Assembly: GCF_024362485.1 (NCBI RefSeq) | Contig: NZ_CP101456.1 | Location: 186,001 to 250,000, forward strand | From: Natronobeatus ordinarius | GTDB taxonomy: Archaea > Halobacteriota > Halobacteria > Halobacteriales > Natrialbaceae | DNA: 64,000 bases | Direction of reading: 5' to 3' | Part shown: piece after piece, positions 9,101 to 17,854 of the stretch | How positions within the stretch are numbered: position 1 is the stretch's first letter | Layout: each line of letters begins with the position of its first letter | Notes under the pieces: generated by a model | Told to the model about the DNA's origin: nothing | Databases searched by the model: none | Seen by the model: the letters and a program-made list of their open reading frames with translations, nothing else | Position numbers and translations under genes: made by a program

Positions 9101-9685
9101 CTACTTCTGGACGAGGAGTGTGACGGCAATCGCCCCCGCTGTCGCGAGCACGAGCGGGTAGAGGATTCCTCCGAGGACGGTCGCCGGGGCGAGTTCAGGC
9201 GCTATCGAACCCGAGGCTTCGATGCCGAAGAACTCAGCTTCTGTCGTCGCCTCCGAGACGAACGCACCGACGCCTATCACCACGACGTAGCCGATCGTCA
9301 CCGGCGCGCCGACGGCGACGGCCTCGCCGAGGTGGTACGCCAGGGCCGCGCCGGCGGCCACGAGCACGAGCGGCGGGACGACGTAGAGCACGCTGGCAGT
9401 CGTGCTTCCGGACTGAGCGATGAAGTCGACGGGTTCGTTCCCGCCGAAGCCGCCGATCGAGCCGCTGGCCTCGACGTCGACCAGGTGGGCGTTGTAGTAG
9501 TACCAGGCGACGCCCTTCCAGTCGGCGACGTCGCCGCCGATGCGGGTACGGACCTCACCCACGATCAGGAGATAGGTGAGAAGGTAACCGATTACGGCGG
9601 CGAGGACGCCGAGCCCCGCGCTCGCCGCGACGCTCGAGGCACGCGAGGTCGATCGATTCGGAGTCGTTGACAGGTGGTCGGTCAT
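9101..9685 (-). CDS. Haloarchaeal integral membrane protein, unknown function
   Basis: A 194-residue protein with about four or five transmembrane helices (near 21-45, 93-115, 120-140 and 168-192) and an extracytoplasmic loop carrying twice the phrase EASGSI (VEASGSIGGFGG and IEASGSIAPEL). No transport or enzyme motif is recognised. The start MTDHLSTTPN at 9685 is preferred over the much longer open frame, whose extension crosses the 33-bp tandem repeat and the next gene. Confidence 0.7.
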   Translation of the reverse strand: MTDHLSTTPNRSTSRASSVAASAGLGVLAAVIGYLLTYLLIVGEVRTRIGGDVADWKGVAWYYYNAHLVDVEASGSIGGFGGNEPVDFIAQSGSTTASVLYVVPPLVLVAAGAALAYHLGEAVAVGAPVTIGYVVVIGVGAFVSEATTEAEFFGIEASGSIAPELAPATVLGGILYPLVLATAGAIAVTLLVQK

Positions 9686-9747
9686 GGCATCGGCTTCGGA
9701 GCGGCGTCGGTACAATAGGCTTTGTGGTTTAACAGGTCGATAAGCGG

Positions 9748-9823
9748 CCTCGAGCGGACGGCTTGGCATGCTGACAGGGACCTCGAGCGGACGGCTTGGC
9801 ATGCTGACAGGGACCTCGAGCAG
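9748..9823. repeat. 33-bp tandem duplication plus 10-bp partial third copy
   Basis: Two identical 33-base units (9748-9780 and 9781-9813), each starting CCTCGAGCGGACGG and containing the palindrome GCATGC, then a partial third start (CCTCGAGCAG). They lie in the gap between two membrane-protein genes on the minus strand. Confidence 0.9.
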
Positions 9824-9837
9824 TGATTCGAACCTGC

Positions 9838-10353
9838 TCACGTCCTCGAGGAGCGAGCGTCGGCGGCGTCGAGCTGTCTCGAGAGGATCGTACTCGCCTC
9901 GTGGGGCCGGGGCAGCCGTTCGAAGGTGAGCTCCGGATCGCCGGAGCCGGCGGTGTAGACGGTGAGCTCGCCGTAGCCGAGCAGCCGGCCGACCGTCGAC
10001 TGCCGTAAGCTCGTGTTCTGGACGCGCTCGAGGCGAAACTGGGTGACGTCGCGGGAGACGACGCCGCGTTTCTCGTACAGCTCCGAGGTCGTGATCACGT
10101 ACCGGGTGTTGGTCCAAAAGGCGTACAGGTAGCCGAGCATCGCGGCGCCGACGAGCGCGATCAGCACGCCGACCATCGTCAGAACCTCCGATCCACCGCC
10201 GGTCGTTCCCCAGCCCGCGAGAAAGAGGCCGACGAGGACGAGCGCGACGCCGGCTGGCAGCCCGCGCCCCATCGCGATCGGGTGTGGACGGCTCTCCCAG
10301 ACGACCTCCTCGCCGTCGTTCAGGTGGAGCCAGTTCGGCGACCGGTCGGTCAT
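9838..10353 (-). CDS. PH (bPH2/YdbS-like) domain membrane protein
   Basis: 171 residues: a short soluble start (EEVVWESRPHPIAMGRG), two transmembrane helices (about 33-48 and 60-79) and a C-terminal bacterial PH domain with the usual TNTRYVITTSELYEKRGVVS and QFRLERVQNTSL motifs. The family (DUF304) is widespread in archaea and bacteria and its function is mostly unknown, with links to membrane stress. Confidence 0.85.
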   Translation of the reverse strand: MTDRSPNWLHLNDGEEVVWESRPHPIAMGRGLPAGVALVLVGLFLAGWGTTGGGSEVLTMVGVLIALVGAAMLGYLYAFWTNTRYVITTSELYEKRGVVSRDVTQFRLERVQNTSLRQSTVGRLLGYGELTVYTAGSGDPELTFERLPRPHEASTILSRQLDAADARSSRT

Positions 10354-10440
10354 GGGTCCCCCATATTCCGCTCGAGCCCGTAAAGCTATCGGGAAATAAA
10401 CAACTTCCAGACCGTCCGGATTACGTGACCAACGCGTCCG

Positions 10441-11844
10441 TCAGTCGCCAGCCGCCGACGCGGCCGCCTCGCTCGCCGCTCGAGCGTTCATCCCGTTCGC
10501 CGTTTCGCGCCAGTAGTAGAGGCCGAGCCCGATCGCGGCGGCGACGTTCGAGAGGGTGACCGCCCAGAAGACGCCGACGACGCCCAGCTCGAGTGGGTAC
10601 GCCAGGAGCGCAGCGACCGGCAGTCGAACGACCCAGTACTGTAACAGCGTGGCGACGAAGCTCGTTCGCGTTCGGCTCGCGCCGTTGAACCCCGCCTGCA
10701 GGAGGTACGTCGCCCCGATCGCCCAGTAGCCGTAGGCGAGAATGCGCAGGTACTCGACGGTCAACTCGAGTTCGGCGGCGGTGACGTCGGGCACGAAGAG
10801 CGCGGTGAGCGTCTCGGGGACGAGCAACTGGACGGCGCCGACGACGGTGAGCGCCCCGCCGGCGATGGCGACGCCGGTCCAGGTCGCCTGCCGGGCGCGG
10901 GCCGGCTTCTCGGCGCCGAGATTCTGGCCGACGACGCTCTGGGCGGCCTGCTGAAGCCCCATCGCGGGGATGAAGGCCACGCTGGCGACGCGTGCACCGA
11001 TCGTGTACGCGGCGAGCCCCGCCGAACCGCCGACGGCGACGACGATGGCGACCATCACCACCCGGACCGACTGCCCCGCGAGGAACTGTCCGGCGGTCGG
11101 CCAGCCGACGTCGACGATCTCGGCGACGTCTTCGCGGCGAATCTCGAGGACCGTCCGATCGATGACGAAGTCGTCCCGACCGCGAACGGCCATCCCGATC
11201 GCCAGCAGGAGGCCGCCGGTGTAACCGATTCCGGTGGCGAGTGCGGCGCCAGCGACGTCGAGTTCCGGGAACGGCCCCCAGCCGAAGATGAGGAAGGGAT
11301 CGAGGACGATGTTGATTCCCACCGCGAACACGTTGATGTACAGCGCCGCCCGGGCGTCACCCCAGCCGACGAACCCCGACTCGAGGACGTCACTCGCGGT
11401 GATGATCGGCATCACGAGCGCGTAGACGGCGAGATAGTTGACGGCCATCCGGGCAACCGGTTCGTCGGTGCCGAACAGGCCGACGATGTCCCGCGCGAAC
11501 CAGAACGCGAGGAGGCCAACGGCGAGGCCGACGACGAAGCCGACGGCGAGGCCGTTGACCGCCGCGCGACGACTTCCCTCGAGGTCCTCTGCGCCCGCGC
11601 GCTGGGAGACGACGACCTGCGTGCCGACGGACGCCCCGATGGCGACGGTGGCGAGCAGCCCCAGGATCGGGAAGTTCAGCCCGACGGCGGCGACGGCGTC
11701 GCCCCCGAGTCGGCCGAGCCAGAAGACGTCGACGACCTGCTGGAGGACCTGGACGAGGTTCTGGACGAGCAACGGCGCTGCGAGGACCACGAGGGCTTTC
11801 GGGAGCGAGCCGTCGGTGATCTCTGATCGGGAGATGTCGAACAT
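10441..11844 (-). CDS. MATE-family cation/multidrug exporter
   Basis: 467 residues with twelve predicted helices arranged as two six-helix halves, the standard MATE layout. Typical segments are PLLVQNLVQVLQQVVDVFWLGRLG near the N-terminus, ASVGTQVVVSQ in the first half and GLQQAAQSVVGQNLGA in the second. It would export cationic or hydrophobic compounds, driven by H+ or Na+. Substrate unknown. It is transcribed divergently from lipA, with about 130 bases between the two starts. Confidence 0.92.
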   Translation of the reverse strand: MFDISRSEITDGSLPKALVVLAAPLLVQNLVQVLQQVVDVFWLGRLGGDAVAAVGLNFPILGLLATVAIGASVGTQVVVSQRAGAEDLEGSRRAAVNGLAVGFVVGLAVGLLAFWFARDIVGLFGTDEPVARMAVNYLAVYALVMPIITASDVLESGFVGWGDARAALYINVFAVGINIVLDPFLIFGWGPFPELDVAGAALATGIGYTGGLLLAIGMAVRGRDDFVIDRTVLEIRREDVAEIVDVGWPTAGQFLAGQSVRVVMVAIVVAVGGSAGLAAYTIGARVASVAFIPAMGLQQAAQSVVGQNLGAEKPARARQATWTGVAIAGGALTVVGAVQLLVPETLTALFVPDVTAAELELTVEYLRILAYGYWAIGATYLLQAGFNGASRTRTSFVATLLQYWVVRLPVAALLAYPLELGVVGVFWAVTLSNVAAAIGLGLYYWRETANGMNARAASEAAASAAGD

Positions 11845-11945
11845 CTATCCTCTCGTGACTATCGTATTCAACGGATAACCAGTATAAATTACTGTTGCCA
11901 CACGCGTCTGGTTGTGGCCACCGTTCGAACCACGGAACCACCACC

Positions 11946-11953
11946 GTTTTTCA
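11946..11953 (+). promoter_or_regulatory. TATA-like element of lipA
   Basis: GTTTTTCA lies about 27 bases before the ATG at 11977. This supports that internal start over the longer open frame from 11914. Confidence 0.35.
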
Positions 11954-11976
11954 CCGCTCGAGTCCAGATGTCGGGT

Positions 11977-12930
11977 ATGAGCCTCTCGCGAAAGCCCGAC
12001 TGGTTGAAGATGCGTCCGCCGTCGGGCCGGGAGTTCGCCGGCATTCGGGAGACCCTGCGCGAGCACGACCTCCACACCGTCTGTGAGGAGGCGAACTGCC
12101 CGAATCTGGGGGAGTGCTGGTCCGGCGGCCACGTCGGTGGCGACGACCGCGGTGGGACGGCGACGTTCATGCTGATGGGCGATCGCTGCTCTCGAGGCTG
12201 TAACTTCTGTGACGTGAAAACCGGCGGGATGGAGCCGCTCGATCCGGACGAGCCGGCGAACGTTGCGAGTGCGGTCGCTGAGATCGGCCTCGACTACGTC
12301 GTCCTGACGAGCGTCGACCGCGACGACCTGCCGGACCAGGGCGCGGGCCACTTCGCCGAGACCATCCGCGAGATCAAAGCCCGCCACCCCGGCATCCTGG
12401 TGGAGGTCCTGATCCCCGACTTCCAGGGCGAGGAGGAGCTGGTGCGAAAAATCGTCGACGCCGACCCCGACGTGATCGCCCACAACGTCGAGACCGTAGA
12501 ACGCCTGCAGTTCCCGGTTCGCGACCGGCGGGCGGGCTACGAGCAGTCGCTGTCCGTCCTCGAGTTCGTCGACCGCGAGTCCGACGTCTACACCAAGACC
12601 TCGATCATGCTCGGCCACGGCGAGTACGACCACGAGGTGTACCAGACGCTCGCGGACTGCCGCGAACGCGGCGTCGACATCGTCACGCTGGGACAGTACC
12701 TCCAGCCGTCACGGAGCCACCTCGAGGTGAAACGCTACGACCACCCGCACAAGTACGAGACCTGGCGGCGGGTCGCCGAGGAGGAGCTCGGCTTTCTCTA
12801 CTGTGCGAGCGGCCCGATGGTCCGATCGTCGTACAAAGCTGGCGAGTTGTTCGTCGACGCGGTCCTGCGCGAGGGGAAGTCAGTGGCACAAGCACGCGCA
12901 GAAGCTCACCGCGGACAGCCGTCCGACTGA
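11977..12930 (+). CDS. lipA: Lipoyl synthase
   Basis: A radical-SAM enzyme that inserts two sulfur atoms into octanoyl groups on E2/GcvH to make lipoate. About 317 residues from MSLSRKPDW. Both iron-sulfur sites are visible: the auxiliary cluster CEEANCPNLGEC and the radical-SAM cluster CSRGCNFC, followed by GQYLQPSRSHL and the C-terminal FLYCASGPMVRSSYKAGEL. ATG codons at 11968 and 11914 are in frame, but the N-terminal residues they add are not typical of the family. Its product would modify K43 of the E2 encoded at 2.0-3.6 kb. It is divergent to the MATE gene and no lipB is adjacent. Confidence 0.96.
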   Translation: MSLSRKPDWLKMRPPSGREFAGIRETLREHDLHTVCEEANCPNLGECWSGGHVGGDDRGGTATFMLMGDRCSRGCNFCDVKTGGMEPLDPDEPANVASAVAEIGLDYVVLTSVDRDDLPDQGAGHFAETIREIKARHPGILVEVLIPDFQGEEELVRKIVDADPDVIAHNVETVERLQFPVRDRRAGYEQSLSVLEFVDRESDVYTKTSIMLGHGEYDHEVYQTLADCRERGVDIVTLGQYLQPSRSHLEVKRYDHPHKYETWRRVAEEELGFLYCASGPMVRSSYKAGELFVDAVLREGKSVAQARAEAHRGQPSD

Positions 12931-13028
12931 GCCGCGGATCGATCGAGCGTCGACGACTCATTCCGTTCCGATTTCGGTTGGTGCGAGTGCGTTCGTACCA
13001 TTATTGTTCCCGGAGTGGACGAGACGCT

Positions 13029-13622
13029 ATGTTCCCCGAACGCATCGAAACGGACCGACTGGGTCTCGAACGAATTTCGCACGACACCGTCGACGTCTTC
13101 GAGCTTCACGATCTCTACGCCGACGGCGCCGATACCGAGGAGCTGTTCGAGTACTGGGATTCGTCGCCCCACGAGACGGTGAAAGAGACGTACGACTACG
13201 TGGACGAGGCCGAACGGCTGTGGAACGACGGCGCGGGCGCGAAATACGTGATCCGGCCGAATGAGGGGGAAGACGGGGCGGGCGTCGTCGCCGGGACGAC
13301 GGGGCTGTATCCGGACTGGGAAAAGCGATCCGCCAACCTCGGAATTCTGCTCGACAAGCGATTCTGGGGCCGCGGCTATTCCGGCGAGCGAGCCGACGCC
13401 ATCCTCGCCGTCGCGTTCGACCGACTCGGACTCGAACTCGTCGTCGCCGCCCACGTCGTCGGAAACGAGAAGTCCCGACGGGCGATCGAGAAGTACGTCG
13501 ACCGATATGGCGGCCAGTACGAGGGGCTCCTGCGCAACTGGCTGGCGCTGTCGGACGCCGTCGCCGACGTGCACAGGTATACCATCTCGCGTGAAGAGTA
13601 CCTCGAGGCGACCAATAAGTAG
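13029..13622 (+). CDS. GNAT-family N-acetyltransferase (RimJ/RimL type)
   Basis: 197 residues with the acetyl-CoA-binding signature ILLDKRFWGRGYSGERADAI and the following NEKSRRAIEKY. The N-terminus MFPERIETDRLGLERI is characteristic of RimJ/RimL-like acetyltransferases acting on protein N-termini or small amines. The substrate is not predictable. The start at 13029 is preferred; upstream codons in the same frame lack family character. Confidence 0.88.
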   Translation: MFPERIETDRLGLERISHDTVDVFELHDLYADGADTEELFEYWDSSPHETVKETYDYVDEAERLWNDGAGAKYVIRPNEGEDGAGVVAGTTGLYPDWEKRSANLGILLDKRFWGRGYSGERADAILAVAFDRLGLELVVAAHVVGNEKSRRAIEKYVDRYGGQYEGLLRNWLALSDAVADVHRYTISREEYLEATNK

Positions 13623-13663
13623 GTCACCAGTACTGTCGCCCGTTCAGCGCGTGCCAGCTCCCA

Positions 13664-13840
13664 TCAGACAGAGACGGCGATCGCCTCGAGCCCGCGACAC
13701 TCCATCCAGAAGTGAAACTCCCCGCGGCGCTGGAGGGTGCGTCCTCGTTCCTCGAGAGCCGCTACTGCGTCGGCGTCGGAGGAGCCGTCCGGGGCGACGA
13801 CCCGTTCGCACTCCTCGTACTCGGTTGGGAATCGAGCCAT
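13664..13840 (-). CDS. Small acidic protein, unknown
   Basis: 58 residues starting MARFPTEYEECERVV and ending WMECRGLEAIAVSV, with a central run of acidic residues. The amino-acid composition is typical of real haloarchaeal proteins and unlike the shadows on the other strand. No domain recognised. It converges on the acetyltransferase gene. Confidence 0.5.
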   Translation of the reverse strand: MARFPTEYEECERVVAPDGSSDADAVAALEERGRTLQRRGEFHFWMECRGLEAIAVSV

Positions 13841-14041
13841 GGTAAGGCGCCTCACGCGCCCGAGATATCGATTGAGTGGCCCGAGTGCGGTGGAAAGCCC
13901 AAGCGCGCTGGGCCTGTCGTGAGTGGCTGGGTACCGTCGGCTGCACGGAGGGCAGTGACTGCCGAACGGTCACCAGATAGCTTTTTCAACGCCCATGTTG
14001 CCAACTAGCATGGTGGGCGGTAACGCCACACGTGAGTACAT

Positions 14042-14215
14042 ATGGCAGACGCACACAAACTCGACTGTGAGTCGGTATCGGATACGTGCCGGTTCATTAT
14101 TCAGTCGGAAAACGAAACTGAGGCGGTCGAACTGGCCCAGAAACACATGAAAGAGGTTCACGACACGGAGCTCACCGAGGAGGAACTCCGAGACGAACAC
14201 CTACAGGTCGTCTGA
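14042..14215 (+). CDS. DUF1059 small protein
   Basis: 57 residues. The phrases KLDCESVSDTCRFIIQS and LAQKHMKEVHDTELTEEEL match DUF1059, a small protein family with a conserved Cys pair (C9, C16) suggested to bind metal. The gene is short enough to be missed by a 60-residue cut-off. A T-rich element (CTTTTTCA) lies about 55 bases upstream, and an imperfect dyad (CGCCCA...TGGGCG, 13990-14019) sits before the start. Confidence 0.85.
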   Translation: MADAHKLDCESVSDTCRFIIQSENETEAVELAQKHMKEVHDTELTEEELRDEHLQVV

Positions 14216-14258
14216 CCACGCGTTTAGACGAGAGGAGAGAGAAACGCAGCGCCGGCGG

Positions 14259-15632
14259 TCAGAACGGCCCCATGCCGCCGCCACCTTGCTGTTGCATCTG
14301 CTGCATCATCCGCTGCATCTCCTTTTCCGAGCCCATCCCCTGGAACTGCTTGATCGTCCGCTCCATCATCTTGAACTGCTGAAGCAGCTCGCGGACCTCG
14401 TCTTCGCTCGTCCCCGAGCCGCGGGCGATGCGTCGGACCTGGTTCGCACCGATGGCCTTCGGGTACTCCTTTTCGGCCTCGGTCATCGAGTCCATGATCA
14501 CGCTGAACGTGTGCATCCGGTCCTGGGTGACGTCCATCGCGTCGTCGGGCAGCTGATCCTTGATGCCGCCGCCGAGGCCGGGGATCATGTCGAGCACCTG
14601 GTCGAGCGGGCCCATGTTGTTCATCGCCTCGAGCTGCTTTTGCATGTCGTTGAGCGTGAACTGGCCCGACAGCATGTCCTCTGGGTCCCAGTCGTCTTCC
14701 TCGACGCCCGTCTGCTCCATCGCACGCTCGACGCGTTCGGCGAGCTGGGCGAGGTCGCCCATCCCCAGCAGCCGGGAGATGAAGCCGTTGGGCTCGAAGC
14801 GTTCGACGTCCTCGACCTCCTCGCCGGTGCCGAGGAAGGCGATCGACGAGTCCGTCTGGTCGACGGCCGTCAGCGCACCACCACCCTTCGCGGTCCCGTC
14901 GAGTTTGGTGATGACGACGCCGTCGATGCCGATCGACTCGTCGAACTGGCTGGCCTGGTCTTTCGCCCCCTGACCGATTGCGGCGTCGAGCACCAAAAGC
15001 GAGGTGTCGGGCTCGACGACCGACTCGATCTCCTCGATTTCGGCGATCAGGTCGTCCTCTAAGGCGTGCCGACCCGCCGTGTCCACGATGTGGACCTCGG
15101 CCTCGCTCGTCGCCTCGAGGCCGTCACGGGCGATCTTGACGGGGTCTTCCTCGTCGGGGTCGCCGTAGAAGTCGACCTCCGCGCGTTCACACATCTGCTT
15201 GGCCTGGTCGTACGCACCCGGCCGGAACGTGTCGGTCTGGATCACCGCGGGTCGAAGCCCCTTCGTCGAGAACCACCACGCCATCTTCGCCGACGAGGTC
15301 GTCTTCCCCGACCCCTGCAGGCCGGCGAGCAGGATCGTCTGCTCCTCGAGCGGGAGTTCGGTCGACTCGCCGATGAGGCCGACCAGTTCCTCGTAGACGA
15401 TGCGCAGGACGAAGTCCCGGGCCGGCGTGCCGGCCGGGGGCTCTTCCTCGAGTGCGCGCGTCTTGATGCTGTCTGACAGCTCCATCACGAGCGAGACGTC
15501 CACGTCAGCGGAGAGCAGCGACCGCTGGATCTCCTTGACGACCTCCTCGACGTCTTCCTCCGAGATGCGCGATTTACCTCGGAGCTTATCGAGGGTGCCC
15601 CGCAGAGAACTGCCGAGATCGTCGAGTACCAT
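14259..15632 (-). CDS. srp54: Signal recognition particle GTPase SRP54
   Basis: 457 residues with an N domain, the GTPase G domain ([35 protein letters not shown]) and a methionine-rich M domain that binds 7S RNA and signal sequences, ending in a Gln/Gly/Met tail ([14 protein letters not shown]). It targets nascent membrane proteins to FtsY (22.7 kb here). In other haloarchaea the gene often sits close to ftsY. Here about 7 kb of other genes lies between. Confidence 0.97.
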   Translation of the reverse strand: MVLDDLGSSLRGTLDKLRGKSRISEEDVEEVVKEIQRSLLSADVDVSLVMELSDSIKTRALEEEPPAGTPARDFVLRIVYEELVGLIGESTELPLEEQTILLAGLQGSGKTTSSAKMAWWFSTKGLRPAVIQTDTFRPGAYDQAKQMCERAEVDFYGDPDEEDPVKIARDGLEATSEAEVHIVDTAGRHALEDDLIAEIEEIESVVEPDTSLLVLDAAIGQGAKDQASQFDESIGIDGVVITKLDGTAKGGGALTAVDQTDSSIAFLGTGEEVEDVERFEPNGFISRLLGMGDLAQLAERVERAMEQTGVEEDDWDPEDMLSGQFTLNDMQKQLEAMNNMGPLDQVLDMIPGLGGGIKDQLPDDAMDVTQDRMHTFSVIMDSMTEAEKEYPKAIGANQVRRIARGSGTSEDEVRELLQQFKMMERTIKQFQGMGSEKEMQRMMQQMQQQGGGGMGPF

Positions 15633-15712
15633 TTGCTGAGGCTATGCGGTGACGGCGTTAAAGGCTTTTTCTCGGGTCGCCGGCGAACCGACGCGCTGGG
15701 ATGGCTCGCATC

Positions 15713-15898
15713 TCACTCTTCGATCGCGTCGTCGGCAGGGTCCGTTCCGAGAACTTGGAACTCGGGATCGTCACAGCAAGACGGATCCGGCACGCCGACC
15801 GGCTGGATCTCCCCCTCCGGCCAGACCCAGACGACGACGGTCTCGCCACACGTCTCACAGATCGCCGCTGACTTGTCGCGTTCGTCGGCGCCTGCCAT
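15713..15898 (-). CDS. Small zinc-ribbon-like protein
   Basis: 61 residues with CETC near position 14-17 and a CC pair near 41-42, separated by a Trp/Val-rich stretch (VVVWVWPEGEI). The spacing suggests one metal site. No function is known. It lies on the same strand just upstream of srp54 and is preceded by a gap of about 70 bases. Confidence 0.65.
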   Translation of the reverse strand: MAGADERDKSAAICETCGETVVVWVWPEGEIQPVGVPDPSCCDDPEFQVLGTDPADDAIEE

Positions 15899-15965
15899 TG
15901 GAATCTACACCGTCCGATATCGACGAACGAACGTAAGAACTCGAGCCCCTGAATGCGCATGGCGG

Positions 15966-16769
15966 TCAAGCGGGATCGGGCGTCCCGACGGCCGACGGAG
16001 TGGCCCGAAGTAAGAGCTTCACACTCGAGAACGACTGCACGATCCCCTCGTTGTCGTATGCGAGGTCGAAGGCCTCGCACGCACCCGGTGGCGGGTTCGC
16101 GAACCGTCGCTCGAGTCGCTCGCGTCGCTCCGGCGGTACCTCTAACGTTGCTACCCAGCGCTCGTACTCGAGAGTCTTTTTCAACAGCTGCGTCTCCTCG
16201 ACCGCGAGCCCCGCGTCGGCGAACCACGACCGCCACTCGCGTTCGGTGTACGAGCGAACGTGCGTCGGATCGCGCAGGCGCTCGACCTCGTTGAGGAAGT
16301 CCTCGAGCGACGCCTCGGGCGGAGCGACGTTGTCCTCGAGCGCGACCGTCCCGCCGGGGGCCAGGACGCGAGCGACCTCGCGGACGAACCGGTCGGGGTT
16401 CGGAAAGTGGTGGGCAGCGATCCGGCAGGTGACGGCGTCGAAGGCGTCGTCGGCGAAGGGTAGTCGTTCGGCGTCCACGACCGTCCCACGGAGGCCGGGG
16501 TACTCCTCGAGCGCCGTCGCCACCATCGTCGGCGAGGCGTCGGCGGCGACGACCGCGTCGACGCCAGCCTCGAGGAGCGCGCCCGCGGCGTGGCCCGCGC
16601 CCGTCGCCACGTCGAGCGCGCAGTCGGCGTCGGCACACCACGAGGCGAGTTGCTCGAGGTCGGCGCCCTCCCGGTGGACGGGGCTGTGGACGTAGGCACT
16701 CGCGTGGTCGTCGAACGAGGCGGCTGCCGCCCGCTTTCGGTCGATGTCGTCGTCGGTCACGTCGATCAC
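15966..16769 (-). CDS. Class I SAM-dependent methyltransferase (UbiE/MenG-like)
   Basis: 267 residues. SAM-binding motif I is LDVATGAGHAAGALLEAG, with a following acidic residue in VVAADAS, then LPFADDAFDAVTCRIAAHHF and ARVLAPGGTVALED. This is the methyltransf_11 arrangement shared with quinone methyltransferases. The substrate cannot be assigned. The protein lies next to the exported ferredoxin but with a gap of over 100 bases. Confidence 0.88.
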   Translation of the reverse strand: MIDVTDDDIDRKRAAAASFDDHASAYVHSPVHREGADLEQLASWCADADCALDVATGAGHAAGALLEAGVDAVVAADASPTMVATALEEYPGLRGTVVDAERLPFADDAFDAVTCRIAAHHFPNPDRFVREVARVLAPGGTVALEDNVAPPEASLEDFLNEVERLRDPTHVRSYTEREWRSWFADAGLAVEETQLLKKTLEYERWVATLEVPPERRERLERRFANPPPGACEAFDLAYDNEGIVQSFSSVKLLLRATPSAVGTPDPA

Positions 16770-16884
16770 TCCCTCGAGCCCCCGCGAGCCGGTGGATCTC
16801 TGGGGTCGTCTCGATCGTTCGCCACGACGAGCCCCAGCCTCACTACAGTACCGGCTCTCGCCGCCGACGGCGGCCCCTGCCCGG

Positions 16885-17394
16885 TCACTCGTCGTCGGGG
16901 TGGGCGACCTCGAGTTCGAAGTCGGCCTCGGGGTAGGCGACGCAGGTCAGGAGCCAGCCCTCGGTGAGCTGATCGTCGTCGAGATACTCGTTGCCGTCGT
17001 GGGTGACGACCTCGGTGGCGTCGCCGTCGTATCGCGCCGTACAGTCGCCACAGGTCCCTACCTCACAGGCGTACGGCACGTCGACGTCGGCGTCGAGTGC
17101 CGGATACAGAATCTCCTCGTCCTCGGCGACCTCGACTGGTGTTTCCTCGTCCTCGAGAAACACGAGTTCGTAGGTGGCCACGTCGTCCGGGTCGTCGTCA
17201 GGGTCCTCGAGCGCGTCGTCGACGTCATCGGCCGGGCCCTCGTCGGCACAGCCCGCGAGGACGACGGCTCCCGTGCCACCGATCGCGGCCAGCAGTCGTC
17301 GACGCTCGAGGTCGGGCAGGTCACGAGGAACGGCGACCGCCACGCGTGACCGATCCGCCGACTGGTCGGGTTCGCTGGTCGAGTGGTCGCCCAT
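16885..17394 (-). CDS. Exported 2Fe-2S ferredoxin with Tat signal and lipobox
   Basis: 169 residues. The C-terminal ferredoxin domain has the plant-type cluster ligands CEVGTCGDC and a last Cys in WLLTCVAYPEADF. Before it come RRRLLAAIGG, a hydrophobic stretch and LAGC, which together read as a twin-arginine signal with a lipobox, then an Asp-rich linker (DDVDDALEDPDDDPDD). The likely product is a membrane-anchored ferredoxin on the outer face, exported folded with its cluster. The electron partner is unknown. The unusual length of 38 residues before the RR is a caution. The start at 17394 was chosen because upstream codons fall in the gap. Confidence 0.82.
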   Translation of the reverse strand: MGDHSTSEPDQSADRSRVAVAVPRDLPDLERRRLLAAIGGTGAVVLAGCADEGPADDVDDALEDPDDDPDDVATYELVFLEDEETPVEVAEDEEILYPALDADVDVPYACEVGTCGDCTARYDGDATEVVTHDGNEYLDDDQLTEGWLLTCVAYPEADFELEVAHPDDE

Positions 17395-17524
17395 ACCGTT
17401 GTCTTCACACCGATCACCCCCGTAAGCGTTTCCGCCGGCTCGAGTGAATTTCGCCCTTTCGAGGCGGTTTTTCGTGGACCTGACGCACACCAGACTGCGA
17501 ATGTGCCGCTAGATTTTCTACCAG

Positions 17525-17677
17525 TTACAGGTCACGTTCAGGCCGTCGTGCGAGACACATAGCGCATATCTTGCACAGAGGCTCCGCGGAATCCAGCTGT
17601 TCAGATCGGTCAATACAGGTGATGCCCGCGAGGAACGAACGGCGTGCTTCGGTGACGTCCGCTATCTCTGTTGTTCG
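17525..17677 (-). pseudogene. Cys-rich coding remnant beside the TnpB element
   Basis: A 50-codon open stretch without a start codon, bounded upstream by TGA. It reads as plausible protein (SFLAGITCIDRSEQLD, then LCKICAMCLARRPE) with a CxxCxxC cluster near its end. It may be the 3' end of a gene cut when the neighbouring element inserted, but no matching 5' part is visible on the other side. The rest of the 17395-17700 gap shows nothing else. Confidence 0.3.
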
Positions 17678-17718
17678 TCACACAGGATCCTAATTATTAT
17701 ACAAAATCGAGGAGAATA

Positions 17719-17738
17719 CCTGACCCTTTAGGGTCAGG
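17719..17738. repeat. Left-end hairpin of the TnpB element
   Basis: CCTGACCCT-TT-AGGGTCAGG, a perfect 9-bp stem with a 2-base loop, about 115 bases before the tnpB start. Sub-terminal hairpins like this are what TnpA recognises in IS200/IS605 elements. Confidence 0.8.
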
Positions 17739-17854
17739 ATGAATCCGACAACGCCTCCACAATCCACCGTCGGTAGCAAGGCCGGATATTCCACCGTTCT
17801 CAACCCAAAACTTTACAATAGAAACGAGTGTAAGAACTTATACAGACGTTCAGA

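Noticed and set aside
9748-9823. Possible CRISPR repeats
   Set aside because: Units are directly adjacent with no spacers. The same holds for the 29-bp repeats at 37854 and the 891-bp repeats in the GLUG gene.
13712-14008. 98-codon frame between the acetyltransferase and DUF1059 genes
   Set aside because: It lies opposite the small acidic protein gene and has no family character.
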